Source of the DNA: Panagrolaimus kolymaensis
Lineage: Eukaryota; Nematoda; Chromadorea; Rhabditida; Panagrolaimidae
NCBI GenBank assembly: GCA_028622995.1
Contig: JAJQJQ010000002.1
Location: 10,230,001-10,294,000, forward strand
Length of the DNA: 64,000 bases
Reading direction: 5' to 3'
Below the pieces are notes generated by a model. It searched no databases and was not told the DNA's origin. It saw only the letters and a list, made by a program, of their open reading frames with translations. Position numbers and translations under genes: made by a program. This document shows positions 1-9,638 of the stretch, piece after piece. Every line of letters begins with the position of its first letter. Within the stretch, counting starts at the first letter, position 1.

Positions 1-359
1 GTGGTTAAAATAGGAAAATAATAATTATATGGTTTAGCAAAAATGCAAGTGAACTAAAAAAATTATTTTCAACATAAAACCATAAAAAATAGATTTTTCT
101 TAAAAATTTGAATATTTTTTTAGGAAATAAATAAAATTGGGTCAAAAAACAAAAATATAATAAAAAGCAAAGTGGACAATTTTGTTTTGGGCATTTTCGA
201 ATCGTATTTTTTTTTAAAAAAAACAAAAAAATAATGGAGCAAATAGTCAAAACAATTTAAAATATTTTCGAAAATTAACTTTTTTCTAAACTTTTTCGCT
301 CGGAGACACGGCCCAACTATTTTTAGACGAAGCTTTATTTCCAAATATTCTATTATTTT
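1..359. other. AT-rich stretch, no clear gene
   Basis: Homopolymer-rich A/T sequence with no convincing coding frame. The neighbouring minus-strand gene has a good splice donor near its apparent end, so a short last exon of that gene could lie here. One possible acceptor is the minus-strand GTTTAG near 287-292, but I cannot confirm an exon. Confidence 0.4.
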
Positions 360-1055
360 TTAAATTAAGCTTACCGGAATTTTATGAAATTCTTGGCTTC
401 GAAATAATTCCATTTCATTAAATTGCAAAGTTGGAATCCATTGAAGATTCCAATTTGGATCAGAAATAAAAATAAAAATATTTTTCATTCTTTCAACTTC
501 TGCGTCAATTAAAAATGGTTTAATTAATTTATTTTTTCCATTATTAAAACATATTTCTTCTGCAATTCGACACATGTGAAAATTAGCCAATTCAGGTTTT
601 GGATTTTCATTAATTGTTTCATTAATTACGTGTTGAGAGACATCTTGAAAAATGATTCCAAATTCTTGTTGAACGTGAGCTTTTAAATGATAAAATAAAA
701 TACAATTCACAGTTTTTAAACTATCAAAATATGTCACAGTTTTATTTTTGAAATCAAAAACAACTAAAACAAAACGCTGATTTTCGATAATCACAGGAAC
801 CAATAAAATTTCTGGAGGATCATCATAATTTTCATTTTTTAATAACAAATAAGTTTTAATGGTTTTAATCGATGAAAGAGGAAAATGATTTAAAAAGGCA
901 GAAATAATTCCAATATTATTTTTTTGATTTATTTTTTCATTAACAAATTTTCCAAGGCACAAAAGAAATTTATCTATTTTAAAGCAAAGTTGATGATCGG
1001 GTTTCAAAAATGGATTAGGTGTTTCATCCAAAATTGGTGGACCAAAATTTTCCAT
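360..1055 (-). CDS. Degenerate Ulp1-like (C48-type) cysteine protease relative
   Basis: An open frame of about 231 codons starting at the ATG that follows a minus-strand acceptor (AAAAATAG) at about 1059. Seen: a beta-strand block RFVLVVFDF followed by VTYFDSLK, then PKPELANFHMCRIAEEICF. These match the Ulp1/SENP fold, where H-W-x-L-V, then YxDSL, then Q...DCGVxVC carry the catalytic His, Asp and Cys. Here the Asp (FDSL) remains, but Arg occupies the His position and Ala the Cys position (L-A-N-F replacing D-C-G-V). It is paralogous to the gene at 34610-35875. Inference: a non-catalytic SUMO-protease-like protein. A GTAAGC donor at about 369-374 may replace the last few codons with a further exon. 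Confidence 0.6.
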   Translation of the reverse strand: MENFGPPILDETPNPFLKPDHQLCFKIDKFLLCLGKFVNEKINQKNNIGIISAFLNHFPLSSIKTIKTYLLLKNENYDDPPEILLVPVIIENQRFVLVVFDFKNKTVTYFDSLKTVNCILFYHLKAHVQQEFGIIFQDVSQHVINETINENPKPELANFHMCRIAEEICFNNGKNKLIKPFLIDAEVERMKNIFIFISDPNWNLQWIPTLQFNEMELFRSQEFHKIPVSLI

Positions 1056-1925
1056 TCCACTATTTTTATTAAAACAAAAAATAGACAAGAAAAAAATGAT
1101 TGATCGCTGCCAAAGAAAAAGAAAAAACTAAGAAAATGTCTGCGAACAAACAACAAAAATAAGACACCAAAAAACAAACAAAGAAAAATGTAAAGAAAAA
1201 AATGCAAAAAATTGCGGCGTACCTTTTTTCTAATTTCCTGAATTTTTTTTCTTGTTGTTTTGGCCAACAAAAGATTGCAACCGCGGCGATAATGTCTGCG
1301 TTCCGCTGATATTTTGTTATTTTTTCTTGTTTTCTCCTTGTTTATGTGAATGTGGCAGTTGTTGCGCAATTTTTCGGAGAAAAAAAGAACGAACACGACG
1401 CAATGGGACGCAACTCACAGCAGGAGACCTTCTTTTTTTATTAGAATGTTTTTATCTAATTTTTATGTCTTTTCTCGGTACATAGATTGCGCAATAATAA
1501 AACACTAGTTTTTTTTTTGCTTTTCTTTTGCCCCGCCGATATTTTCTTTTATAGGTTAAAAAAATGTCCTTTTTTCAAATGGCAAAAATCATTCTGCTGC
1601 TAAAAACCCATTTTTTAATTTTAAAGTGACGAAGCATAGTCGGTGATTTCAAAATCAAAACGGAAAACTATAAACTTCAAATAAAAGTCGCTACTTTAAA
1701 GAAATAACTAAAAAGTCTCTAAATTCAGCAAATATCCTGCAACCGGAAGTCAAATTTGTTATTATAAAATTTATTGTAATACACCGAAATAATGCACTTC
1801 AAAAATAAATTTAAACAAAAATTTCTTGTTTAAACCAAAACGCATCTACCCAACGGTGGAAAGCATTTTTCTTTTGGGGTTAAACAAATATACGGACCAC
1901 ATTCTAAAATTTTTTTTAGCTTTAT
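1056..1925. other. Intergenic, upstream of the Ulp1-like gene
   Basis: A/T-rich sequence with a slightly G/C-richer patch at 1270-1430. Open frames on both strands are low in complexity (Phe/Leu/Lys runs) and do not look coding. Probably the promoter and 5' region of the minus-strand gene. Confidence 0.35.
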
Positions 1926-2072
1926 TCAAAACAAATTGGAAAAATAAAAACACATACGTTCATGTCGATAATGGGCAAGTCTTTTAAATCTTGACGGAAA
2001 TATTGTTGCATGAATTTGTGAAGAAAAATTCAAAATTGTCAAAATAGCAAAGAAAATAAACCAAAGACGCAT
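1926..2072 (-). CDS. Small secreted peptide (48 aa)
   Basis: A 48-codon frame that starts with a strong signal peptide (MRLWFIFFAILTIL, with a cleavage-like SQIHA at about 18-22). The mature part is short and basic, with a KR pair (PSRFKR) that could be a prohormone cleavage site. An acceptor-like TCTTCAG lies about 30 nt upstream on the minus strand, suitable for leader trans-splicing. The stop codon overlaps a poly(A) signal (TGAATAAA), which argues for a real gene end. The family is not recognised. A longer frame adds 14 upstream residues with no signal character, so I chose the second ATG. Confidence 0.5.
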   Translation of the reverse strand: MRLWFIFFAILTILNFSSQIHATIFPSRFKRLAHYRHERMCFYFSNLF

Positions 2073-3067
2073 ACTTTTTTTGATAATAAAAAAGTAATAA
2101 AACTGAAGATACAAGAAAAAAGTGTCTGAACCAAATTATTAAAAAATGAGAGTAAATTAAAACTCTTCTATTTATTGTTTTTTTTTCTCCAAAGAAGGTA
2201 ATAAAAAAAATAAATAACACAATAGTTTTAAAATAATTATAAAATGTGTCAATCAAAGAAATTTTTATAAATAATAATTGTTTTTTGTCTTTAATTTTTT
2301 CTTATTGTCGATAACATAAATGAATTAATTCATAATAGTGGTGGTCACTGGTTCCTTTCTCCATTAATTATGTTTATAGCAACAAAGAATTTTTTGTTTT
2401 ACAAAAATAATGGTAATGAAATGTAGAATGAAAAGCAAAAAATTCAAAACAACTATTTTATTTATTAGTATTTCAATGTTTAATTCTTCTAAATTTTCTC
2501 GCAAAAATAAAAAATACTTGAAAAATTTAAATTGAAATAAAGTCTAAACATAATATTGTCCAGAAGGCTCATTAAGTATCTTCTGAATAATGGAATAAAA
2601 AGTTCAAAAAATATAGTTTATTTTGCAATTTGGCTTTTGCGAGTTTTAGTGCTTTTTTGTATGGGTTTTTTACCTTTTTTAAAAATACACAATATTTTTA
2701 AATGTGAGTTTTATAGTAGAAAGTTAATTTAAAAAAAAAGAATTAAAAAAGGTTTAAAATATTCAAAAAATAAAAAACATTTAAAAAAACGATGGAAACG
2801 CTTTTTCTTAAATCTGTTAGCTATTTCCGTGGTTGTTTAGAAAAGGCGAAAATATGAAAGAAAAAACATAAAATATCTTTCGTTCAATAGCGAGAAAATA
2901 TTGATTGATTTGCAAAAACTGTTTTTATTTTTAAAAAAACGGCAACACTGACTTTTATTTTCAAGTGTGAGGCTTTTGAACGCATAAAAAAGGGAACAAA
3001 AAAATTAACAAATTTTCTTTTTTCTTTGCAAGATAAAATTAAATTTTTTTGTTAGTAAAGCAGAAGT
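2073..3067. other. Intergenic, nothing recognised
   Basis: A/T-rich sequence without a coding-like frame. A short palindrome (ATGAATTAATTCAT) occurs near 2320-2333. Confidence 0.35.
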
Positions 3068-3192
3068 TGTATCAATTCTATAATTACCCAAGGTAAATTA
3101 CCCAAGGTATGTGAGAAATTATCACACTCGTATGAAGAATCATAATTATTGGAGGCTATAATTTGGTAAAACCATCACCTCACATGTCTTGC
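3068..3192 (+). ncRNA. Candidate Sm-class small RNA, possibly SL-RNA-like
   Basis: AATTACCCAAG followed by GGTA occurs twice in tandem (junctions at 3092/3093 and 3106/3107), which recalls the end of nematode spliced leaders and the adjoining donor. AATTACC can pair with GGTAAATT, as in stem I of SL RNAs. A stem follows (TGTGA...TCACA, about 3109-3126), then an Sm-like ATAATTTGG at 3158-3166 with a small GGT...ACC hairpin, then a T-run at 3193. The leader does not begin with the usual GGTTT, so this may be another Sm RNA or chance. Confidence 0.25.
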
Positions 3193-3284
3193 TTTTTTCT
3201 CATAGTTGGCAAATTGGTTTTATGAGTCTCAAATGGCTTATTAAACTTCCCAATATTATGAAACGAAAAATGAAAAAAGAAGGT

Positions 3285-3537
3285 TGGTTAATTATTGATT
3301 ATGTGCGCACAGTGAGAGACATCGCCATTTTATTCATTCCCTAGTTATTATTCGTAGTATGCGAATAAAGAATTAGTTGCCCTGATTTAATCAAATCAAA
3401 AACAAAACAAAAAATCTTTGGACATTTTTTATTTTTTGGCTTTGCGCGTTTGCTTTCCGAGTTATCTTTTTTTTAAATTTTTTGCTAAAAATTCGTGATT
3501 TTATTTTTCCAGAGTTTCTTTATTTTCAAAAGTTAAG
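3285..3537 (+). promoter_or_regulatory. Upstream block shared by two tandem HAT/F-box genes (copy 1)
   Basis: Closely similar to 5935-6191. Shared strings include GAGAGACAT, GTTATTATTCGTAGTATGC, CCTGATTTAATCAAA, AAAAATCTTTGGACA and TTTGCTTTCCGAGTT. Each copy ends in a pyrimidine tract and an acceptor (TTTTTCCAG/AGTTT here) just before the ATG, consistent with spliced-leader addition. The shared block shows that the tandem duplication included the promoter. Confidence 0.5.
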
Positions 3538-5579
3538 ATGTCTGTCCAAAAACCTGACAAAGTGATTCCACTTTCAAATATCAATTATGCCAGCGTTGTT
3601 TATGATTTAAATGTTAAATTAAGAAAGGCTCAAAATAATGAAGAAAAGCTTAAAATTTATTCCGAATTTTGCCAAAATTATTTTATGTCAAAGTTATTGT
3701 GGGATCAAAGATATAAATTACAGCAACAGTCTCATACATGGAATTTTGTTATTTATAAAGAAGGAATGTATCAATTTAGTTATAACCAAAATATGGAATA
3801 TATAAAAATACGTTTTTTTTTTAGCATTCTCATTATTAATTCATTGTTTTGGATTTTAGGATTTCACGCACAAAATTTTAAAAGGTTTCAAAATTCATCC
3901 ATTTGGATATTATGGAATTTTTGACAAAAGTTCCCCAAAAATTGTTGCAAGTATGAAAAATTTATCTTTTCCTCATTATAATCTTCAAAGATGCTTAATG
4001 AGACATGAAGAATTTTCATGTAAGTCATTATTTTAAAATATTTAATTATAAATAAAAACCTTAACATAATTTCTTTAGCTAGTCCTATGTCAAAGAAAAT
4101 CTTTGATAATGTTGCTAAAATGGAAAAACTTTATTGGAAAATTAGATCAGTTGAAGATAATCTCGAAAAATGGATAGAATATTTGCAAGAAGCAAACGAT
4201 CATGAATTTGTTAAACAAAATGTTGAGCATCGAATTGGGCAAAATTTGAATAATAAAAAATTATGGAAACTTTATATTTCTTACCTTCTTGAAACAGATC
4301 CAAAAGAAATGTTGCAAGTTTATTCAAAATATTGTCGATATTTTTTGGACGATTTGGAAATGTTTGAAGAATATAAAAACGCAGTGGAAAAATATGGACC
4401 TGTTTTTGTTCCATGGAAAAATGCTTTTACCTTTGAAAACCAGATATTATGGAGTTTATTGTTTCCAAAAGATGAGCCATCCTATGAGCCAATTTTAGAA
4501 ACCATTACTCCCTTCAAATTTTGGATAAATGTTAATTTGGAAACTTTTCCACAATCATGGAAATTTCCAACTTCATTAATTCGATGTATGATTGATATAA
4601 GACGCCGATATTTAAAAAAATTTTGTGCAGCACAAAATTCCTCACTTTTTTGAAAAAGTGTCTCTTTTGCCAAAAAAATCAATTGAAAAAAATGGCAAAA
4701 GAGACACTTTTTCAAAAAAGTGAGGAATTTTGTGCTGCACAAAATTTTTTTAAATATCGGCGTCTTATATTGCTAAACCACAAATGTTGTCAAAATTACA
4801 ACAAACTTGCAAATATTTTTATTTTAAAAATCCAAAACTTTATTGTTATCGATTTTGTTATGATTCTCATCATTTGATTAATTCTGATGATGGTAGAATC
4901 GTTGAACAATCATTACATTTAAATTCAAATTCATCGATAACCAATTCATTAAAACATTTTGAAACAACTAAAAAGCTTTCAATTAATACATCCTTCTTGT
5001 TTTGCAATATGAGTAATACTTCAGATATCGTTTATTTTTATGTTTTTTTTATTTCAAGCCAACATTAAAAAGTAAGAAATTGCTCAAAATAAAATGTGGG
5101 AGAATTTAATACACATATAAATACATATTTATAGGTTTAAACAATATTTTAAACAAATATATTTATGAATTTGATGCAAAATATATTTTGATTGAGCATC
5201 AATTAATTGATGAAAAAGATTTTATATTTTTGTGTGGTCGAGGAAATGTTGAATCCGCTGTTTTTATTAGCTGTCATATATTTGATTCTAAAAACAATCC
5301 AATGAAATTAGTTTTATTTCAAATTGATTGTATTAATAACTTGATTGATCCCACAGATTTTTGTGATTTTGTAAAGGTATAAAAATAATTAGTTATTCCG
5401 ATTTAATATCGAAATTTTTATTTTAGAAAAATGCAGCTCCATGTGCAGAATTTAATTTGAGCTTTCAAAGAACTTTTGATAATTCCGTATTTTATCCTGT
5501 TTTAAAAGAAGCAGTTAAAAGCATGATGGACGAATGGAAATCATCAAAAATGAAGCCAGAAATAAACATAGCAGCATAA
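3538..5579 (+). pseudogene. HAT-repeat/F-box-like family gene, broken by a MITE (copy 1)
   Basis: Exons inferred by paralog comparison: 3538-3807, 3860-4019, 4079 to about 5020 (minus the MITE), 5135-5376 and 5427-5579. The N-terminal half has HAT-like helical repeats (KIYSEFCQNYFMSKLLW; KLWKLYISYLLETDPKEML) similar in style to Prp39/CstF-type HAT domains. The C-terminal half has an F-box-like block (SKLQQTCKYFYFKNPKLYC) shared with the genes at 37-40 kb. A 170-bp MITE sits inside exon 3 after CMIDI and brings a stop. The first donor, where the three relatives have GT, reads AT (AAA/ATACGT at 3808). Both defects suggest a pseudogene. It forms a tandem pair with 6192-8136. Confidence 0.65.
4598..4767. 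mobile_element. 170-bp palindromic MITE, TA target site (copy 1)
   Basis: The sequence is an almost perfect inverted repeat from end to end (TAAGACGCCGATATTTAAA at one end and its complement at the other), flanked by TA on each side (4596-4597 and 4768-4769). Removing the element and one TA restores the paralog's exon (ATTGATATTGCTAAA), which proves insertion. The TA duplication is typical of Tc1/mariner-class MITEs. There is no internal transposase. The short frames inside it are by-products of the palindrome. Confidence 0.9.
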
Positions 5580-5934
5580 AAAAAAATTTCTCAATCGCTT
5601 ATTAATGTTTTGTACATCAAATAAAATTTTGCTTAAATAATAACTTTTACCCAAAAAATGCGTTGAACTTTTTAATTTATTCCTTTTTTTAAATTAAAAA
5701 AATTAAAGCTCTTTGTATGAATTTTTGAAAATCTCGACATTTATAAGCTTTTATGACTTGTTTTTTTGCCACCTTTTTTTCTTTCTCTTAAACCAATTTT
5801 CTGGCACATGGAAGTTCCTTCAGAGATTTATTGATTATTAAAATTTATTGAAAGTCGCAACAGTTCGTTGTATTATGAAAGCAATTATTGAAAAAAGAGG
5901 TCAATGCGGGAATGTTTGTGTGCGCGCACTCATG
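5580..5934. other. Spacer between tandem copies
   Basis: AAATAAAATTTTG at about 5619 could serve as a poly(A) signal for the upstream copy. Otherwise A/T-rich without coding character. Confidence 0.35.
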
Positions 5935-6191
5935 CGCATTGATTAATTATTGACTATGAGCGCACAATGAGAGACATTGCCATTCCATATATCCTCAAGT
6001 TATTATTCGTAGTATGCAAAGAAAGCATTGACCTGATTTAATCAAACCAAATACAAAACAAAAAATCTTTGGACAATTTTTAATTTTTGTTTTGCGCATT
6101 TGCTTTCCGAGTTCTCATTTTTTTTATTTTAACCTTTTTCTAAAATTTCTTGATATTGGTTTTCAGAGTTTTTTTACCTTCAAAAGCGCGG
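5935..6191 (+). promoter_or_regulatory. Upstream block shared by two tandem HAT/F-box genes (copy 2)
   Basis: Second copy of the block at 3285-3537. It ends in TTGGTTTTCAG/AGTTTTTTT at about 6166, a likely trans-splice acceptor about 25 nt before the ATG at 6192. Confidence 0.5.
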
Positions 6192-8136
6192 ATGTCTCAT
6201 CAAAATTTTGACAAAGTTATTCCAATTTCAAATACAAATTATGCCAGCGTTGTTTATGATTTAAAAGATAAATTAAAGAAAGCCCAAAATGACAAAGAAA
6301 AACTCAAAATTTATTCAGAATTTTGTCAAAATTATTTAATGTTTCAATCTTTATGGAAAGAAAGATACACATTAGAGACAAAACAATTACCTCGAATCTT
6401 TAATATTTATAAAGAAGGATTGTATCAATTTAATTATAGCAGTAAATTGAAATTTATAAAGGTCGGTTTTTTGTATTAATTTTTGAGTTAATTTTTTCTA
6501 TGGTTTAGGATTTCATTCAAAAAAAAGTAGTAAAAATTAAAATTTTCAAATTTGGACACGTCGGACTTTTTGAAAAAGATCATTCCGAATTATTAAAAAT
6601 TTTGGAAAATTTAACTTTTCCCCATAATATTCTTCAGCGATGCTTAATGCGACACGAAGAATTTTCTTGTAAGTTTTAGCATAAGTTTTAAAAAATATGT
6701 GACATAATTTCAGCTAGCCCGCTACCAAAAAAGCTGTTTGTACAAGTTGAGAAACTAGAAAAACTTTATTGGAAAATCAAAAAAGCGGAAAAGAATTTGG
6801 AAGAATGGTTGGAATGTTTAAAAGAAGCAAACGACCATGATTTTGTTAAACAAAATGTTGAATTTCGAATTGGGCAAAATTTGAATAATAAAAAATTATG
6901 GAAACTTTATATTTCTTACCTTCGAGAAACAGACCCAAAAGAAATGCTTCAAGTTTATTCAAAATATTGTAGATATTTTTTGGATGATTTTGAAATGTTT
7001 GAAGAATATAAAAATGAGATTGAAAAATTTGGCCCCGTTTTTGTTCCATGGAAAAATGCTTTTACCTTTGAAAATCAGACATTATGGAGTTTACGATTTC
7101 CAGAAGAAAGAGAAGAACAAAAAGTAAATATTAAATCAATTAAATCATTTAAACGCAGAGAAGTTAACTTGGAAGTTTCTTCTCAACGATGGGAATTTCC
7201 ACTTCCTTTTATTCGATGTATGATAGATATTGCTAAACCACAAATGATGTCAAAATTGCAGCAAACGTGCAAATACTTTTATTTCAAAAATCCAAAACTT
7301 TATTGCTATCGATTTTTTTATGAACCTAGTAAAAAAAATGCTGATATCAAAGAACGATCCCTTCTTTTAACTCCAAAATCAAAGCATACAACTTCAACAA
7401 CACATTTTCAAGTAAAAAAGCTTTCAATTACTACATCTTTTATGTTTATAAATTCGCCCGACAATACTTTAAGCTTAAGCGAAATTCTTAAAACGTATGT
7501 TCTTGAATGTGATGCAAAATATTTACATATTTCCAATCAAAATATCACTGAAATAGAATTTAAAATTTTGGTTGGTCGAGGAAATGTGGAATCTTTAGTT
7601 TTTATTAGCTGTCATATATTTGATTCTAAAAACAAGCCATATAAATTAGAAACAATTTTAAACTTGCTTCCAAAAATTCGAAAATTTTGGTAACTTTTTT
7701 TTATAAAATTAAAGATTAATCGAGATATATTCAATTTTTCCAGCATCTGTCCTGATTTATTATCACCCATATCCACCGATAACGAATTATCTAAACACAA
7801 ACTCAAAAATAAATTAGTTTTATTTCGAATCGAGCATATAAGACGCCGATATTTAAAAAAATTTTGTGCAGCACAAAATTACTCACTTTTTTGAAAAAGT
7901 GTCTCTTTTGCCAAAAAAATCAATTGAAAAAAATGGCAAAAGAGACACTTTTTCAAAAAAGTGAGGAATTTTGTGCTGCACAAAATTTTTTTAAATATCG
8001 GCGTCTTATATTAATAACTTTATTGATGACACAGATTTCTGCGACTTTGTTAAAGTTTGTTAATAATTAATTATTCCGATTTAATATCGAAATTTTTTTT
8101 TAGAAAAATGCAGCTCCAAGTGCAGAATTTATTTGA
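6192..8136 (+). pseudogene. HAT-repeat/F-box-like family gene, broken by a MITE (copy 2)
   Basis: Exons 6192-6461, 6509-6668, 6714-7689, 7744 onward (interrupted), then 8104-8136. All early splice sites are canonical, and the frame runs intact for about 470 codons through the HAT part (KLWKLYISYLRETDPKEML) and the F-box-like block (FIRCMIDIAKPQMMSKLQQ). An identical-length copy of the 170-bp MITE lies in the fourth exon and introduces stops. The last exon then hits TGA after AEFI, where copy 1 reads AEFNLSF, consistent with a one-base deletion. The start was chosen at the ATG matching copy 1. A truncated protein of about 500 residues remains possible if the MITE is tolerated as a new C-terminus. 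Confidence 0.65.
7839..8008. mobile_element. 170-bp palindromic MITE, TA target site (copy 2)
   Basis: Same length as the element at 4598-4767 and nearly the same sequence (I see one difference, ATTACTCAC versus ATTCCTCAC). The flanking TA duplication is at 7837-7838 and 8009-8010. Excising it restores the frame CAT-ATT-AAT-AAC, which corresponds to the paralog's INN. The near identity implies recent movement. Confidence 0.9.
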
Positions 8137-8195
8137 TAAAAGTTCGATTCCTCCTTTCGAGAAAAAAGAATGAAAAAAAAAATTAAAAAAGTACG

Positions 8196-8380
8196 GGGGT
8201 CACGTCCACCTGCTTTGCTCTTTTTTTGCCACCGACAGTAAGAAAAGGCTTTGTTACAATCGTTGTAAGAACAGTCAATAAAGCCTTCGAAATTTTAAAA
8301 AAATGACAATCAGTTGGGTTACGGTCAGAGCCAAAAAAAGAGCAAGCTTCAAAGGATTCAAGTGGACGTGGGGTGACAAA
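8196..8380. repeat. Long imperfect hairpin / foldback sequence
   Basis: GTCACGTCCACCTG...TTGCTCTTTTTTTG (8199-8228) is mirrored by CAAAAAAAGAGCAAG...AAGTGGACGTG...GTGAC (8332-8376), with a roughly 12-base interruption in the right arm. Inside is a second stem, AAGGCTTT/AAAGCCTT. No coding frame is present. Either a foldback element or a transcribed hairpin. Confidence 0.6.
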
Positions 8381-9126
8381 CTATACTAGTTCCAAAATTT
8401 CATTTAGATGAATGTAGACAATGATAACACAATATCGATGTATTTCTTTTGAAAAAAATTTACAAATTTAGAAAAGCAAATGTATTTTTATTTTAAAATA
8501 ACGCATAAAAGAATTAACAATTATTTTTACCAAAATTTTTCTTTGCAATATGAAGATTAACTTTATATTTTAATTTTTCTATCGTGTGCAAAAAAATCAA
8601 CTATTCTCTTTTCTCTTTTCAATTGCTCCTGTTATTAATATATTAATACTTCCTAATTTTATGTCCTCTTGGTTGAAAGAAGAAAAAGTATATATATATA
8701 ATATTCGAACATGTCATAGCTTTTTCATAAAATTATTTGTAGCTGCTTTTAAGATATATTTTTGAAAAAAAATTTCCGTCTTAAAATCATACAATTTGTA
8801 AAACTATGATTTTATAAGTTAAATTTAATGAACAAAAAAGTAAGGAAAAATTTAATCAAATATTCAAAACAAAAAAAGCGTAAAAATGAAGAAAACACCA
8901 TTATTCGCTTCTTTTTTTTCATGTACGAACAATATTGATTGTTTTGTTGACCTTCGTTCGAAAAAAATGAAACGATAGAGACCAGAAAAAAAAGAGAAAA
9001 TTTTCCTTTCTTTTCTGCACACAACACACGACTATTTTGCTTGAAACATAGCAAAAAAAATTATAACATTTTGTGTCTCATTTTTATTAAATGAAAAGCA
9101 AAAATTTAAAAAAAATATAAAAAAAA
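8381..9126. other. Intergenic, nothing recognised
   Basis: A/T-rich with a TATATATATA run near 8691. The open frame on the minus strand at about 8812-9054 is Phe/Lys-rich and unconvincing. Confidence 0.35.
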
Positions 9127-9244
9127 GCTTGGAGCACTCGAGATTCCCAGGAGGTCTCCCATCCAAGTACTAATCGAGCCCAGCAGTGCTTAACTTGCCA
9201 GATCGGACGGGATGGCGTGCTTTCACTGCGGTATGACCCCAAGC
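9127..9244 (-). rRNA. 5S ribosomal RNA
   Basis: The minus strand carries the conserved 5S core: GCACGCCATCCCGTCCGATC, then CTGGCAAGTTAAGCACTG, then TTAGTACTTGGATGGGAGAC and CCTGGGAATC. The two ends pair (GCTTGGGG...CCAAGC). Length is about 118 nt, the usual size. A T-run on the minus strand directly after the 3' end fits RNA polymerase III termination. It is a single copy here, facing away from the SL RNA gene. Confidence 0.96.
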
Positions 9245-9532
9245 GAATTTTTCTCTTTTTCTCTTGCTTTTATAGAAACGAGAAAGAAAAAGGAGAAAAA
9301 AAGAATGCACTACACAGAAAAAAGAGAAGAAATACGACTGACAACATCCATCCACTGCAGCCTATCTTTTCCACTTTATGTGTGTTGCTCGCTATCTATT
9401 TTTTCTCCATTCTTTTCTCTTTTTCTATAATTCTCTGGTTGCAATAGAAATTATAAGTAACAAAAACAACCAAACGCGGCCTTTCTTTAATTTTATTAGA
9501 AAATAAAAAGGTGAACCAAGGTTTCAATCATC

Positions 9533-9638
9533 GGTTTAATTACCCAAACTTTGAGGTAATAATTAAATTCCAGCTCTTTTAAAGTGGCATGGAAAAATTA
9601 AAAATAAATTCTGGAAAGTTTTGCTTTTGACAAACATT
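9533..9638 (+). ncRNA. Spliced-leader RNA (SL1-type variant)
   Basis: The leader is a 23-nt SL1 variant: GGTTTAATTACCCAA, then AC, then TTTGAG, ending at 9555. The usual nematode SL1 has a single G where this one has AC. A donor GTAATA follows directly. GGTTTAATTACC can pair with the downstream GGTAATAATTAAATTCC, the classic stem I. A second stem (CCA...TGG, about 9570-9592), an Sm-like AAATTCTGGAA (about 9606-9616) and a short third stem (GTTTTG...CAAAC) follow. Linkage to 5S rRNA, as in Caenorhabditis, supports the call. The 3' end is approximate. Confidence 0.8.

Noticed and set aside
4598..4767. Short open frames inside the palindromic MITEs (also 7839-8008)
   Set aside because: They appear on both strands because the element is a palindrome; no homology and no start context.
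8142..8160. GTTCGATTCC resembling a tRNA B box
   Set aside because: The flanking bases cannot form the T-stem or acceptor stem, and no A box lies upstream.
9170..9447. Open frames on both strands overlapping the 5S gene
   Set aside because: They include the 5S rRNA sequence itself or low-complexity flank and are not genes.
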